Of a DNA stretch of 64,000 bases, positions 35,214 to 44,523 are shown piece after piece (position 1 is the stretch's first letter; every line of letters starts with the position of its first letter). A model generated the notes under the pieces. That model did no database searches. It had not been told where the DNA came from and saw only the letters and a list, made by a program, of their open reading frames with translations. The DNA lies in the NCBI RefSeq assembly GCF_000213655.1, contig NC_015554.1:1240001-1304000 (forward strand). Direction: 5' to 3'. Origin of the DNA: Alteromonas naphthalenivorans. GTDB taxonomy: Bacteria > Pseudomonadota > Gammaproteobacteria > Enterobacterales > Alteromonadaceae. The position numbers and the translations under genes are program-made.

Positions 35214-37157
35214 TTATTGTTCTTTAGATTCCCCAAGTTTAGTGACAATTAGCTCTGCCACCTGGTCACAAAAATCGAAACCTGAATAGTCTGGGTTGAA
35301 CCCACTAATATACGGCACAGCCATAACAAAGTAGCGCTCGTTAAGACTACCGTTGGCTAAAATGGGTTGAAAGTCATCGTTAATAGCAAAACCACCTGTT
35401 TCTAAATAGTATTCGTTGTCGGAGCCTTTGCATACGCTATTAGGGGTCTCTACTAGATGCTTTTTACCTTGATACTTATCTTTAAACCTCACTTTAGCGA
35501 CTAATGGCTCGGCACCTGCAAACATAGATTTAAAAGGGAATGCGTCTATTGGCAGTGACTTCTGCCCAGTGCAATCGATAAAAGTTTTATATGTGTTTAC
35601 AGTAGGCTTATTGTCCTCGTCTTTAAAATGAAATTGAAAATCGCCATCACCTTCAATTTCTAAGCGGCTGCTGCTATCAACAGCAATGATATCGAGTACG
35701 CCGCTATCGTGCAGGGCAAGTAACTGGGCCGCGGACGATTGCGGAATATTCGCAATCATAAGGCCAATAAGAGGCAGAAGGTGATTGCGTAGTCGTAGGG
35801 TATCTTCTGCACTAAAGTACTTAGCTGGGTGGTTTATCGTGAAGCTTAATAATGCGAGGGCTTCTTTCCATTGCAATGTGCTCTGTTGTTTAATCGACTG
35901 CTCGGCTTGCAGGTACTCAATTTTAAATAAGGTGAAGGGCTCATACGCTTTACGAGAATCAAGCATCCATTGGCAAAACGACTCTATGTTTTTGTTCGCT
36001 ATTTTTTGATAAAAAACAGTGTCCAGTTTATTTAATGCCGCTTTGAAGTTTCGCTCAAAAATAAAATCTAAACTTAAGAAACCATCGTTATCAGCCCTAT
36101 GTTGAGCAATTTCTTGCTCGCTTAGCATGCCTTCATCAGACACTAGCGGGTCGTCTAAGTGAAAGCGAATATTCGGCAGTAAACCCTCTAACGAGTGCAT
36201 GATTATCTTGAAATCTGGTACGTCGTCGAATAAACGATATTTTAGTTGGTTATCAGTTTGATAAAATTCGCCATTAGCTTCGCTTAACGTACGTATTGCA
36301 TCAATAGCGGTAAGGGAACTGCCTTTAAGCGCTATTGTATGGTTATATTTTTGCTGCAACTTAGTGGGCGGGTAGGGAGAATCAAAATATCCTTTTACTT
36401 TGCCTTCGTGGGTTTTGGGCCAAATGTGACCAGTGCAGATCACCACTTTATCAAATCCGGTTACCCATCCGTTGTCAGTTAATATATTGATACCAGTGTG
36501 GCTCTCGCTGGTTACCGGCTCAGGGCTGGTTTGACGCTCAGGGCTGCTTCCACGCTCAGGGCTGCTTCCACGCTCAGGGCTGCTTCCACGCTCAGGGCTG
36601 TGATTACGCTCAAGGCTATTATTGCGCTCAAGGCTGCCTAAACGCTCAGGGCTATTATTACGCTCAAGGCTGTTTTCATCTGCAGTGCTGGGTTTAATGT
36701 CCAAAACGTTGCACTGAAGATGCACGTTCACGTGTATCCCTGCTGCACGGCATCTGCCAATTAATTCACAAAATTGGGCCTGTAAATATTCTCCAAAGAG
36801 CAATCGGGGCACCACGTGTTTTTCATGCAGTTTAGTTTTTTCAATTTGATATTTCGCGAGGTACTCTGTGCTTTGCTGACGCAACCATTCAAGCAGGGTT
36901 TCATCAAACGGAGCCAATTCATCAGATGAAATATTGGTAATATGTTCCCACGACGCTCCATCTTTACTGTAAGGCATGCCTTTGCCTAGGGCGGTATTTC
37001 GCTCAAAGATATCGAAGGTTAAGTGAGGCGATGCTCTGCCAGTTACACTATCGTTATCATCCAGTTGCTTGCCACAAAAACACAATGCTTTTTTAAGAAT
37101 AGAAAGGGCGCTGGGGCCGCCACCAATTAACGCAATCCTTGTTTTTGTCATCATCAT
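35214..37157 (-). CDS. FAD/NAD(P)-binding protein with hexapeptide repeat insert
   Basis: The protein is 647 residues if begun at the first of three consecutive ATG codons (37157, 37154, 37151) after AAGGGTAGG; an upstream in-frame start at 37244 is unlikely. The N-terminal dinucleotide fold TRIALIGGGPSALSILKKAL marks the FAD/NAD(P)-binding family (PF13454-like). Later motifs include GKGMPYSKDGASWEH, VICTGHIWP, LKGSSLTAIDAI and FIDCTGQKSLP. A low-complexity insert at about residues 160-215 consists of hexapeptides S-[PL]-E-R-x-x, nine units with three identical. The remaining length fits the family. The reaction is unknown; it is probably a flavin monooxygenase- or oxidoreductase-like enzyme. 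Confidence 0.8.
   Translation of the reverse strand: MMMTKTRIALIGGGPSALSILKKALCFCGKQLDDNDSVTGRASPHLTFDIFERNTALGKGMPYSKDGASWEHITNISSDELAPFDETLLEWLRQQSTEYLAKYQIEKTKLHEKHVVPRLLFGEYLQAQFCELIGRCRAAGIHVNVHLQCNVLDIKPSTADENSLERNNSPERLGSLERNNSLERNHSPERGSSPERGSSPERGSSPERQTSPEPVTSESHTGINILTDNGWVTGFDKVVICTGHIWPKTHEGKVKGYFDSPYPPTKLQQKYNHTIALKGSSLTAIDAIRTLSEANGEFYQTDNQLKYRLFDDVPDFKIIMHSLEGLLPNIRFHLDDPLVSDEGMLSEQEIAQHRADNDGFLSLDFIFERNFKAALNKLDTVFYQKIANKNIESFCQWMLDSRKAYEPFTLFKIEYLQAEQSIKQQSTLQWKEALALLSFTINHPAKYFSAEDTLRLRNHLLPLIGLMIANIPQSSAAQLLALHDSGVLDIIAVDSSSRLEIEGDGDFQFHFKDEDNKPTVNTYKTFIDCTGQKSLPIDAFPFKSMFAGAEPLVAKVRFKDKYQGKKHLVETPNSVCKGSDNEYYLETGGFAINDDFQPILANGSLNERYFVMAVPYISGFNPDYSGFDFCDQVAELIVTKLGESKEQ
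36518..36679. repeat. 18-bp in-frame tandem repeat, nine units
   Basis: The unit GCTCAGGGCTGCTTCCAC starts at 36518, 36536, 36554, 36572, 36590, 36608, 36626, 36644 and 36662. The three units from 36536 to 36589 are identical; the outer ones are diverged. Read on the minus strand each unit encodes a hexapeptide of the form S-P/L-E-R-x-x. Copy-number change would keep the frame. Confidence 0.93.
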
Positions 37158-37451
37158 CCTACCCTTAGTAAAGCACGAAAAAAGCACGCTATTTATTAGA
37201 AACGTATTATCTCCACGGTGTTGTCGAGCCTGTATTTCAAGCACCTAACGCAGGCTATTCACATTGGCAAACACGGGGAATAAGTTAGCTAGTCATCATA
37301 AATAAGCAGGTTATATGCCTTATTTTCAAGCTGCACTGTACTGACTTTTAACTCGGCTGTAGGGGGGCGGTTAAAAAGTACTGATTTATATCAGGGTTGA
37401 ATCTGGTTTCAAGGTTCTATATTGAATAGTCGGAGGATGTTACGTGGTGGA

Positions 37452-38795
37452 TTACTGATTTATCGGCAACGCAATTTCAACCCGTAAACCACCATCGGCA
37501 GGGCGAGTCATTTGTAATCTTCCACTATGTTTTTCAATGGCTTTTTTCGCAATGCTCAGCCCTAGTCCGAATCCTGATGTATGCATTTGGTTGCCTGCAC
37601 GGTAGAAAGGTTGAAGCAACTTTTCTATTTCCTCACTATCAACACCAGGACCATGGTCGCGCACGGTAATTACAGCCGTGTTACTCCGTTTTTCCGTGCT
37701 CACCTCAACCAATTCACCGCGAGATGAATATTTACAGGCATTGCCAATAATGTTTTCCAGTGCCTGATGAAGGGCTTCTGCATAACCTGAAATTGTTACA
37801 TTAGGCTCGCAGTTAAGGGTTAGTGGAATGCCCGGGTAATGCACTGCCATATCATCGGCTATACGTTCACACAGGGCGTTAATATCGCACGCTTCTGGGG
37901 TTGGGTTACCTTTTTCTAACTTTGAATAATCCAAAATCTGTTGAATAAGTGCATCCATACGAACGCAATCATTATGAATTTGCTTTACGTGACGACTATC
38001 TGGCGTGTGCTGCTCAATAATGGCTGCTGATGCTTGCAAACGAGCCAGCGGCGCGCGAAGTTCATGAGAAACATCATGCAGCAGTTGTTGCTGATTGGTG
38101 GCAGCTTGATGCGTTTTATTGACCATAAAGCTAATATCGGCGGCTAAGTCGCCCAGTTCATCACCACGAGTCAGAATGGCGTTAGGCAGCGTAGCAACTT
38201 CTTGTTGGTCGGCATAACGGCGACTAAACGCACCTAAGAAGTTAATAGGGCGTACGATCCCCCAACTTAATAGCGCACTGACAATAGCAGAGGCAATAAA
38301 GATAAAAACGAACTGCAATGATTGAAACCGGTAAAGTACTTGTTTATAGATGCGAGGCGCCTCTGGCAATCGGGTTTCAACGCGATAGGGTAGTGCCGAT
38401 AGACCATATACTAATTTTACTGTGCGATCCCTTTGAGGCACCTTGTTCATACGATAGTGATAGATGGTTCTACCCGTGTTGTCTGATATCTGCATAGCAA
38501 TGAGATCGCTACGATGTCTGACATTATGGCTTATCCAGTCTTTTATCTTGCCTTTGGGTACGTTCCCGCTAGCTAAGTCTTGCTCATAACGCCATACAAT
38601 GCGCTCGGCTTGGCTAATTACACCATTAAAGTAACGCTGACTATATTCATCAGACGTGTATTTGCTAACCAGTACATATCCCGTGGCAGTCATCACGAGT
38701 AAGCTAGCTACCCAGAATGTAAGGAATATTCGCCAAAACAGGCGTTTAATCCCAAACGTCTGTTTTATTGAATGCCAAACCTCTGAATGCTTCAT
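37452..38795 (-). CDS. cpxA: Envelope stress sensor histidine kinase CpxA
   Basis: The 447-residue protein has a first transmembrane segment (about 23-43) and a periplasmic sensor of about 120 residues. The second segment (about 160-180) leads to HAMP (GIVRPINFLGAFSRRYADQQ) and the phospho-acceptor HDVSHELRAPLARLQ (His about 244). The ATPase domain shows ENIIGNACKYSSR (N box), VRDHGPGVD (G1) and GFGLGLSIAKKAIEKHSG (G2). It lies 8 bp after cpxR and in the same operon. The CpxR box and the divergent CpxP-like gene next to cpxR identify it as CpxA rather than a general kinase. Confidence 0.9.
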   Translation of the reverse strand: MKHSEVWHSIKQTFGIKRLFWRIFLTFWVASLLVMTATGYVLVSKYTSDEYSQRYFNGVISQAERIVWRYEQDLASGNVPKGKIKDWISHNVRHRSDLIAMQISDNTGRTIYHYRMNKVPQRDRTVKLVYGLSALPYRVETRLPEAPRIYKQVLYRFQSLQFVFIFIASAIVSALLSWGIVRPINFLGAFSRRYADQQEVATLPNAILTRGDELGDLAADISFMVNKTHQAATNQQQLLHDVSHELRAPLARLQASAAIIEQHTPDSRHVKQIHNDCVRMDALIQQILDYSKLEKGNPTPEACDINALCERIADDMAVHYPGIPLTLNCEPNVTISGYAEALHQALENIIGNACKYSSRGELVEVSTEKRSNTAVITVRDHGPGVDSEEIEKLLQPFYRAGNQMHTSGFGLGLSIAKKAIEKHSGRLQMTRPADGGLRVEIALPINQ

Positions 38796-38803
38796 GCTAT
38801 ACC

Positions 38804-39517
38804 TTACTGTTGTGCTGGTGGGGTTAGCATTTGATAACCCACACCACGAACCGACTTAATCACGTCGTTTATACCTACCGCAGTCAGCTTCTGGCGTATT
38901 CGGCTTACGTGTACATCCATGGCACGGTCATAAGCTTCAAGCGGCCGATTAAGCACTTCTTCTGTCATTTCTTGTTTTGTGATGGTTTGCCCAACGCGTT
39001 CCATTAACAAGCTTAGCGCATTGAACTCTGCGCCCGTTAAAGGCAGGGGAGTGTTATCGACAAGCGCCGTTCTCGCGCCGCTATCAAGCACAATGCCGTG
39101 AAGTTCAGCATGCACAACCGTTTGGGTTGGCGCATTGCCATTTTGGGTCCGGCGTATAATGGCGCGAATACGCGCGCCAAGTTCCCGCGGGTTACAAGGC
39201 TTCGCTAGGTAATCGTCGGCGCCCATTTCTAAGCCAAGAATTCTATCTATGTCATCACCACGACCGGTAAGCATAAGAATAGGCGTCTGTTTTTTAGCGC
39301 GCACATTTCGCAACACATCTAGGCCTGACATACCGGGCATCATAATATCTAACACTACCGTATCGAACTCATCGCTTTGCAATAAGCGGGCAACGGCGGC
39401 ATCGCCACTATTTAAGGTTTCAACTGCAAAGCCGTCGGTTTGCAGGAATTCACTGAGTAGCGCGCAAAGTTCTGCGTCGTCATCTACCAGTAAGATTTTG
39501 TATTTTTCATTTTCCAT
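38804..39517 (-). CDS. cpxR: Envelope stress response regulator CpxR
   Basis: The 237-residue OmpR-family regulator has an acidic pocket in LLVDDDAELC, a phospho-acceptor Asp in TVVLDIMMPGMSG (about 56), Thr in MLTGRGDD and Lys in YLAKPCNPREL. The C-terminal winged helix includes AEFNALSLLMERVGQTITKQ and RAMDVHVSRIRQKL. The start is taken at ATG 39517 (MENEKYKILL); an in-frame TTG at 39556 would begin at the edge of the CpxR box and is unlikely. It is cotranscribed with cpxA and divergent from the CpxP-like gene, so the system probably regulates itself and that gene. Confidence 0.9.
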   Translation of the reverse strand: MENEKYKILLVDDDAELCALLSEFLQTDGFAVETLNSGDAAVARLLQSDEFDTVVLDIMMPGMSGLDVLRNVRAKKQTPILMLTGRGDDIDRILGLEMGADDYLAKPCNPRELGARIRAIIRRTQNGNAPTQTVVHAELHGIVLDSGARTALVDNTPLPLTGAEFNALSLLMERVGQTITKQEMTEEVLNRPLEAYDRAMDVHVSRIRQKLTAVGINDVIKSVRGVGYQMLTPPAQQ

Positions 39518-39557
39518 AAAATAGAGATTAACCGTTTTATTTTGAGGACTTTTCAAC

Positions 39558-39572
39558 TTTACCGAACTTTAC
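39558..39572 (-). promoter_or_regulatory. CpxR box
   Basis: GTAAAGTTCGGTAAA on the minus strand is the canonical GTAAA-N5-GTAAA CpxR site. It lies 41 bp upstream of the cpxR start and 114 bp upstream of the CpxP-like start, in their shared divergent promoter region. Confidence 0.85.
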
Positions 39573-39685
39573 ACTAGCTTAACCCTACTTATCGAATCGT
39601 TTATGCATACTTAGCTCCGTTGATGAAACAAAACGTTTCCCCCATGTCATGCAGCATCATGACCAAAACAAGTAGGAATATTAAG

Positions 39686-40138
39686 ATGAAAAAATTAATT
39701 GCCGGTGTTTTATTGAGTGCATGTATCGCCACGACTGCTTATGCAGGTGGTAAACATTCTGATGACCGTAAAGGTCCTGACTTCTTCCCCATACACAAAA
39801 TGACGAAAGTGCTAGATTTAACTGACGAGCAGCAAGATGCGCTAAAAGCACTGAAGGCCGAACTTAAAGCGGAGCGCAAAGCAAACCGCCCAGAGAAAGG
39901 CAGCGAAGATTCGTTTAGAGCGCAATTTAAGGCACTCGATCCGTCAGACGCTAATTACGAGCAAGACCTAAATGAACTTGCAAACCTAAAAGCCGAAAAA
40001 GCGAAAGCACGTTTCCTTAAAATGGCCGATGTACGTGTCAAAGTAAGCGAAATTCTAACCGACGAACAGCTAGAAAAGTTCGAATCGATGAAAGAAAAGC
40101 GTGGCAAGCGCGGCGACAAGCGAGAAAGAAACAGTTAG
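39686..40138 (+). CDS. cpxP: Spy/CpxP-family periplasmic protein
   Basis: The protein is 150 residues from ATG 39686 (MKKLIAGVLLSACIATTAYA signal peptide). The mature part is helical and rich in Lys, Glu and Ala. It carries two LTxxQ-type motifs: LDLTDEQQDALKALKAEL (about 50-67) and EILTDEQLEKFESMKEKR (about 122-139), the hallmark of CpxP/Spy chaperones. The C-terminus is very basic (KRGKRGDKRERNS). Divergent from cpxRA across a CpxR box, it is probably the periplasmic feedback inhibitor CpxP. It is followed by a strong terminator. Confidence 0.85.
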   Translation: MKKLIAGVLLSACIATTAYAGGKHSDDRKGPDFFPIHKMTKVLDLTDEQQDALKALKAELKAERKANRPEKGSEDSFRAQFKALDPSDANYEQDLNELANLKAEKAKARFLKMADVRVKVSEILTDEQLEKFESMKEKRGKRGDKRERNS

Positions 40139-40164
40139 TCGTAACATAGACAATTGTTTTTAAT

Positions 40165-40207
40165 AAAAGCCCCCGCAGTTGGAAAGCCCAACGAGCGGGG
40201 GCTTTTT
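40165..40207. terminator. Strong bidirectional terminator
   Basis: AAAAGCCCCCGC pairs with GCGGGGGCTTTTT, enclosing an inner AGTTGG/CCAAC stem. It follows the CpxP-like gene and also faces the convergent GGDEF gene. Confidence 0.9.
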
Positions 40208-40253
40208 CGTTGACGGCTTTCTATATTCAGTAAAATAAAACTCGGTGTTTTTA

Positions 40254-43200
40254 TTATTGCAGTGTCGTAGGTTGTTGAACTTGCGCGTAGGTGAAAATAG
40301 ATGAAGGCGCGTTGGCAACCTTTTCTAGTGCCTTTCGGTCTGTGCTTGATGGAATAGACGTTAAGCCCATCCATGTGTTGCGGCGATTATTTTTCGCGCC
40401 ATAAAGCGCAGTATCAGCAAAGCCTATTGTGGTTTGCCAATCAAAAATATCATAATGCTGTTGAGAAAGCGGGTAAGCCGCATAGCCAATTGAACAGGTA
40501 ACATGCCTTTGTGTACCTTCTGAAAGTTGGAACGCACGTGAACCTACAATATCCACTACTCGCTCAGCCATCACATAGGCATCTTCTCTAGGGGTGTTAT
40601 GGACGACGACAAGAAACTCTTCACCTCCCCAGCGTATAAGGTAATCAGTTTCACGAAATATATGCTTTAAGCGATTTTGTGTTTCTACTAAAACCTTATC
40701 ACCAGCCTGGTGTCCATAAGTATCGTTGATGTTTTTAAAGTCGTCTAAATCGATAACGAAGAACAGTATATCGTGCTGGTTTTTGGGAATAGAATAGGTT
40801 TGTGCACAGTTTTCGTAATAACGCTGCACGAGAGCAATGTCGCGCTCAATGCGTTGTGCTAAATAGCGTCTGTTGTGTAACCCGGTCAGGGGGTCAGTCA
40901 AGCTAGCCTCTTTCAGCGCAGTGGCTTGCTCTTTTAGTTGTTTATTCGCGGCCAACAATTCAGCCGTTCTCGCGTTTACGAGCTTTTTTAAAAATGCCTG
41001 ACGTTGTCTATGGTGTCTTACTCCCAATAAATGACCTAGGTAGACGGCGATACATAAAAATACAATAGCCACAAATTTTGCTAGCAGGGTTTGATACCAC
41101 GCTGGCATAACAAGTAACTGCCGATGCAATGCATTTTTTTCCCACAAGATCCCATCGTAAGAGTACTCAATTTGCAAAGTATAGTCGCCAGGTTGTGGCA
41201 TAGTAATAACGGCTAAACGTTGCTCAGCATTTGCCTGAACCCAGTTTCCATCCAATCCTAATACGCGATAGCGATAGTGGGTATGTTCAGGGGTAAGATA
41301 ATCAAGCGCGGCAAATTCGAAAGTAAGTCGTTTTGCTAACGGAGGAACGGTTAAATCAGTCGCAGTTAGCCCCAGTGATTCAATGCTATCGTCCTGATTA
41401 ACCAACGTTATATCAGTAAGCACTATGGGAACAGTCGGCCTCGAAAACGTAAAATTAGCACTGTCAATAATGGTTAAGCCGTTAACGCCCCCAAAAACAA
41501 TGTCGTTCTCACCTGTCGTTGTCGCCGCTGAATGTGCATAAGGCGCATTGGCCATACTTGGTGCGGTAGCTGCGCGGGTGACATCAAAGGTATAGCGGTT
41601 TATTGCCGCAATGCCTCGAGTCGTACTCACCCAAATATGATCTGCATTTTCACCTGCGATAGCAGCAATATTATTGCCAGGTAAGCCATTAGCGCTCTCT
41701 ATTTGAATCCAATCAGCTTGTTGAGGTTTAACAAATACACCTGCAGAGCCCGTTCCGACCCAAAGGTAACCTTTTTCGTCAACGAATAAACTTGATATAT
41801 ATTGTTGTTTTAAAATGGGGTGAGTAATTTGGGTTGTCGCTAAATTGATAGTTTGGCCCATGTGAATATCGCCCTTTACCAATCCTTGCCACGTGCCAAT
41901 CCATAAGCGACTTTCATCAATGGCCAATGAGGCGATACGTCTCTCGTTAATACTGTTAGCAAATTCGATTTGTTTTTCTGTACCCTTGTGTCGCACCCAT
42001 AAGCCGTCTGTGCCGCCTAGCCACAAACTCGTCTCGGTCGATAAAAAAGCAGTGGTAAATGTTGAAGGTTTACGTATACCGACTGCCAGTGGAAAGTTTT
42101 GTTTAGTGGCAGAGTCAATTTTCACTGTTGCAAAGTTGCTTGAAGCATATACATCTCCATCTTTAGCGGCATGTAAGGTTTCTACGGGATTTTCTGATGT
42201 TTCCCACAGCTGCCCTGTTTTGCCATTTATAGGAGATAGTATTTCGATTCCGGCGTTACCCGTGCCCACTAAAAGTTCGCCATCATGAGACTGCACCGAA
42301 TGTACCTTTCGGTTACCCAAGCTTTTATCAATATTTGCACCACCAAAAATGTTAATTATCGATTGGTTATTGGCATCAAAAATGTTCAGGCTGTGCCCAG
42401 CGCCAATCCATACTAGCCCCTTGCTATCGGTAAAGGTAGACCAAACATTGTCGTCAGCAAGCGAGGCAGGTTGCAGTGGATTGTGCGAAAACTGGCGGAT
42501 TTCATGAGTCTTAATATTCACTTCTATTAAGCCTTGGCCAAAAGTGCCAAGCAGCACCAAATCAGGTTTGATTTCGCTCATTGTGAAAAGCCAAGGCGAT
42601 GTCGTGTTACCTAACGCGAATTGGCGAAACGGTGCATCGTCATTTTTGACAAACAAGCCTTTGTCGGCAGTACCTACCACGAGGGAGCCTGAAGCGGTCG
42701 AAAGAATACTACTGATACGAGGTTGCTTATAACTGCCAACTTCTACCAGTTGAGGAGAATGTTCTATGCCGCTAGTGGCGATATGAACAAGCGGGAAATG
42801 AAACAATCCTTGTTCAGAGCCAACCCACAACTGCTGCTTGTTATCTACATGAAGTGCGTGGATCCTCGCTCTATTAGGCAGTTCAAACCCCAATAGTTTT
42901 TTCGTTGTATCATTAAAAATGAACAAGGCTCTATCTGATGTAAACGCAAAAATTTTATTCTTGGCAACCGAGGTGACGTTAAGGTGAAGGATTGAAACTT
43001 TCGAAAGTAAACTTTCTTCATAAGCAATGAGTTGAAGTTTTTCTTGGTGTAAACGGTAAAGGCCTTGTTGAGTGCCTACCCATACTTCACCATTGTCTGT
43101 AGCAAAGGTGGCTTGAATTTGCGGCGAAGGCGTATCGCTTTGCTTATTTTCAAATGTTACCGCTTTCAATGACTGGGAATCCCACCGCCATAATCCTTTG

Positions 43201-43400
43201 GAATCAACCAACCAAATAAACCCGTCTTTAGTTTCCAATACCGAAAGGATAGGGCCGTCAATGAGTGAGGTCTCGGCTAGAGGCGTATAAAACGTAGGCT
43301 GATGAAGCGTATGCCAGCTGGTGGTAGCTAACACGGGGATACAGAAGAACAATGACAGCACCGATAAAGCGCGACACAAATTATAAACTCTAGTTAACAA
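40254..43400 (-). CDS. Two-component-regulator-propeller diguanylate cyclase
   Basis: The 1048-residue protein has a signal/anchor (about 7-25) and two seven-bladed Reg_prop-type beta propellers (repeats such as GEVWVGTQQGLYRL, KGLVWIGAGHSLNIF, KGYLWVGTGSAGVF, DHIWVSTTRGIAAI). A Y_Y_Y domain (LTFEFAALDYLTPEHTHYRY, GDYTLQIEYSYDG) precedes a transmembrane segment (about 790-810), a short coiled coil (AELLAANKQLKEQATALKEA) and GGDEF (LTGLHNRRYLAQRI, FFVIDLDDFKNINDTYGHQA, RWGGEEFLVVV). The RETD five residues before GGEEF fits an inhibitory I-site. It should make cyclic di-GMP in response to a periplasmic ligand, often a polysaccharide fragment in this architecture. Confidence 0.92.
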   Translation of the reverse strand: MLTRVYNLCRALSVLSLFFCIPVLATTSWHTLHQPTFYTPLAETSLIDGPILSVLETKDGFIWLVDSKGLWRWDSQSLKAVTFENKQSDTPSPQIQATFATDNGEVWVGTQQGLYRLHQEKLQLIAYEESLLSKVSILHLNVTSVAKNKIFAFTSDRALFIFNDTTKKLLGFELPNRARIHALHVDNKQQLWVGSEQGLFHFPLVHIATSGIEHSPQLVEVGSYKQPRISSILSTASGSLVVGTADKGLFVKNDDAPFRQFALGNTTSPWLFTMSEIKPDLVLLGTFGQGLIEVNIKTHEIRQFSHNPLQPASLADDNVWSTFTDSKGLVWIGAGHSLNIFDANNQSIINIFGGANIDKSLGNRKVHSVQSHDGELLVGTGNAGIEILSPINGKTGQLWETSENPVETLHAAKDGDVYASSNFATVKIDSATKQNFPLAVGIRKPSTFTTAFLSTETSLWLGGTDGLWVRHKGTEKQIEFANSINERRIASLAIDESRLWIGTWQGLVKGDIHMGQTINLATTQITHPILKQQYISSLFVDEKGYLWVGTGSAGVFVKPQQADWIQIESANGLPGNNIAAIAGENADHIWVSTTRGIAAINRYTFDVTRAATAPSMANAPYAHSAATTTGENDIVFGGVNGLTIIDSANFTFSRPTVPIVLTDITLVNQDDSIESLGLTATDLTVPPLAKRLTFEFAALDYLTPEHTHYRYRVLGLDGNWVQANAEQRLAVITMPQPGDYTLQIEYSYDGILWEKNALHRQLLVMPAWYQTLLAKFVAIVFLCIAVYLGHLLGVRHHRQRQAFLKKLVNARTAELLAANKQLKEQATALKEASLTDPLTGLHNRRYLAQRIERDIALVQRYYENCAQTYSIPKNQHDILFFVIDLDDFKNINDTYGHQAGDKVLVETQNRLKHIFRETDYLIRWGGEEFLVVVHNTPREDAYVMAERVVDIVGSRAFQLSEGTQRHVTCSIGYAAYPLSQQHYDIFDWQTTIGFADTALYGAKNNRRNTWMGLTSIPSSTDRKALEKVANAPSSIFTYAQVQQPTTLQ

Positions 43401-43786
43401 AGTAGCGCACCACGTTAATCGTTACTATTAACCCAATGCATAGTGATGCACTAAATCATTTTTGTATCTTGAGAATAAAGCGTTGTTATTCGTGTTGCAA
43501 CGAGAAAGAAGCGGTAACAGGGTTAACGAAGGCTACATTGAATAGGCGCTGGTTTGCGTAAAGATTACACATCATCCGTTAAATCGTTACACCTGTTCAA
43601 AGGTAGCGGTAATGTTTAAATATTCGAAATCCTATTAATTTATATATTTCATGTGGTTATAGCTAGTTAAGCACTAGTGGTGCAAATTATGCTCCTCTTA
43701 AAAATAAGTCGTAATGCACGCTCGTCTAACAATTACACGTTTACGGGTTTCAGTCATACGAATTTTAAGCAGAGAAGGAGAACGCT
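43401..43786. other. Divergent intergenic region, 386 bp
   Basis: This separates the diguanylate cyclase (minus) from sodC (plus). No gene, hairpin or clear operator is seen; AAGGAGAACGCT (43774-43786) is the sodC ribosome site. Confidence 0.5.
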
Positions 43787-44332
43787 ATGAAAAAGCTTAC
43801 ATTAACCGCCATGGTGGGTGCAGTCTCACTAGCCTTGAGCGCAAGTAGTTTCGCCGGTCATCATGAGGATGAAGGGAAAAAGATTATGATGAATAATCTT
43901 AAAACAGGCGAAGCTATCGGTAGCGTAATGGTAAGTAGCTACGATGATGATGGTGTGGTCTTTACACCGAAGTTATCAGGGCTTACACCAGGTATTCACG
44001 GTTTTCATGTACATGAAAACGGCGATTGTTCAGCAGCGATGAAAGATGGCAAAAAAGTGTTAGGCGGTGCTGCGGGTGGGCATTTCGACCCTGAAAATAC
44101 GGGTAGTCACAGTGTACCTTGGTCTGAAGAAGGTCATGAAGGTGATTTACCAACTTTGTATGTTGACGAAAATGGTAATGCCACACAGCCTGTTTTCGCA
44201 CCAGAATTAGAGCTTGAAGACATCGAAGGGCGCGCCATTATGATTCATGCCGGTGGCGATAATTACTCAGATTCTCCGGCCAAACTTGGCGGTGGCGGCG
44301 AGCGAGTGGCTTGCGGTGTAATCGTTAAATAG
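43787..44332 (+). CDS. sodC: Periplasmic Cu/Zn superoxide dismutase
   Basis: The 181-residue protein has a signal peptide (MKKLTLTAMVGAVSLALSAS...SFA). Cu ligands appear in GIHGFHVHENGDC (His pair, His46-type) and RAIMIHAGGDNYSD (His120-type), Zn ligands in GGHFDPENTGSHS. The disulfide Cys are in NGDCSAAM and GGERVACGVI. All active-site residues are present. It disproportionates superoxide in the periplasm. A strong ribosome site (AGAAGGAGAACGCT) precedes the ATG and a terminator follows, so it is a single-gene unit. Confidence 0.96.
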   Translation: MKKLTLTAMVGAVSLALSASSFAGHHEDEGKKIMMNNLKTGEAIGSVMVSSYDDDGVVFTPKLSGLTPGIHGFHVHENGDCSAAMKDGKKVLGGAAGGHFDPENTGSHSVPWSEEGHEGDLPTLYVDENGNATQPVFAPELELEDIEGRAIMIHAGGDNYSDSPAKLGGGGERVACGVIVK

Positions 44333-44374
44333 CGTACTGAAACTGGTATTATCATTTAATAATATTGTTAATTA

Positions 44375-44399
44375 AAGCGGCAGAAATGCCGCTTTTTTT
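44375..44399 (+). terminator. Rho-independent terminator after sodC
   Basis: AAGCGGC AGAAAT GCCGCTT with seven T's following. Confidence 0.9.
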
Positions 44400-44523
44400 G
44401 TGTTTGGGCTCTAGCAAAAGTTTAAGACGGCAAGCTTGAAAAGGGAAAGTTGGAGATCAGCAGACTTGCGTTTTACTTCAATGCATTATTGAATACGGCT
44501 ATACGCTGTTAAGGAGAGATAAT

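Noticed and set aside
36518..36679. CRISPR or noncoding satellite
   Set aside because: The repeats are contiguous, multiples of three, and lie inside an open reading frame with neighbouring protein motifs.
37158..37244. Longer N-terminus of the FAD/NAD(P)-binding protein
   Set aside because: The extra residues do not fit before the dinucleotide-binding strand, and a good ribosome site precedes the ATG cluster at 37151-37157.
39620..39685. Extended N-terminus of the CpxP-like protein
   Set aside because: The extension would bury the signal peptide; the start at 39686 gives a normal exported protein.
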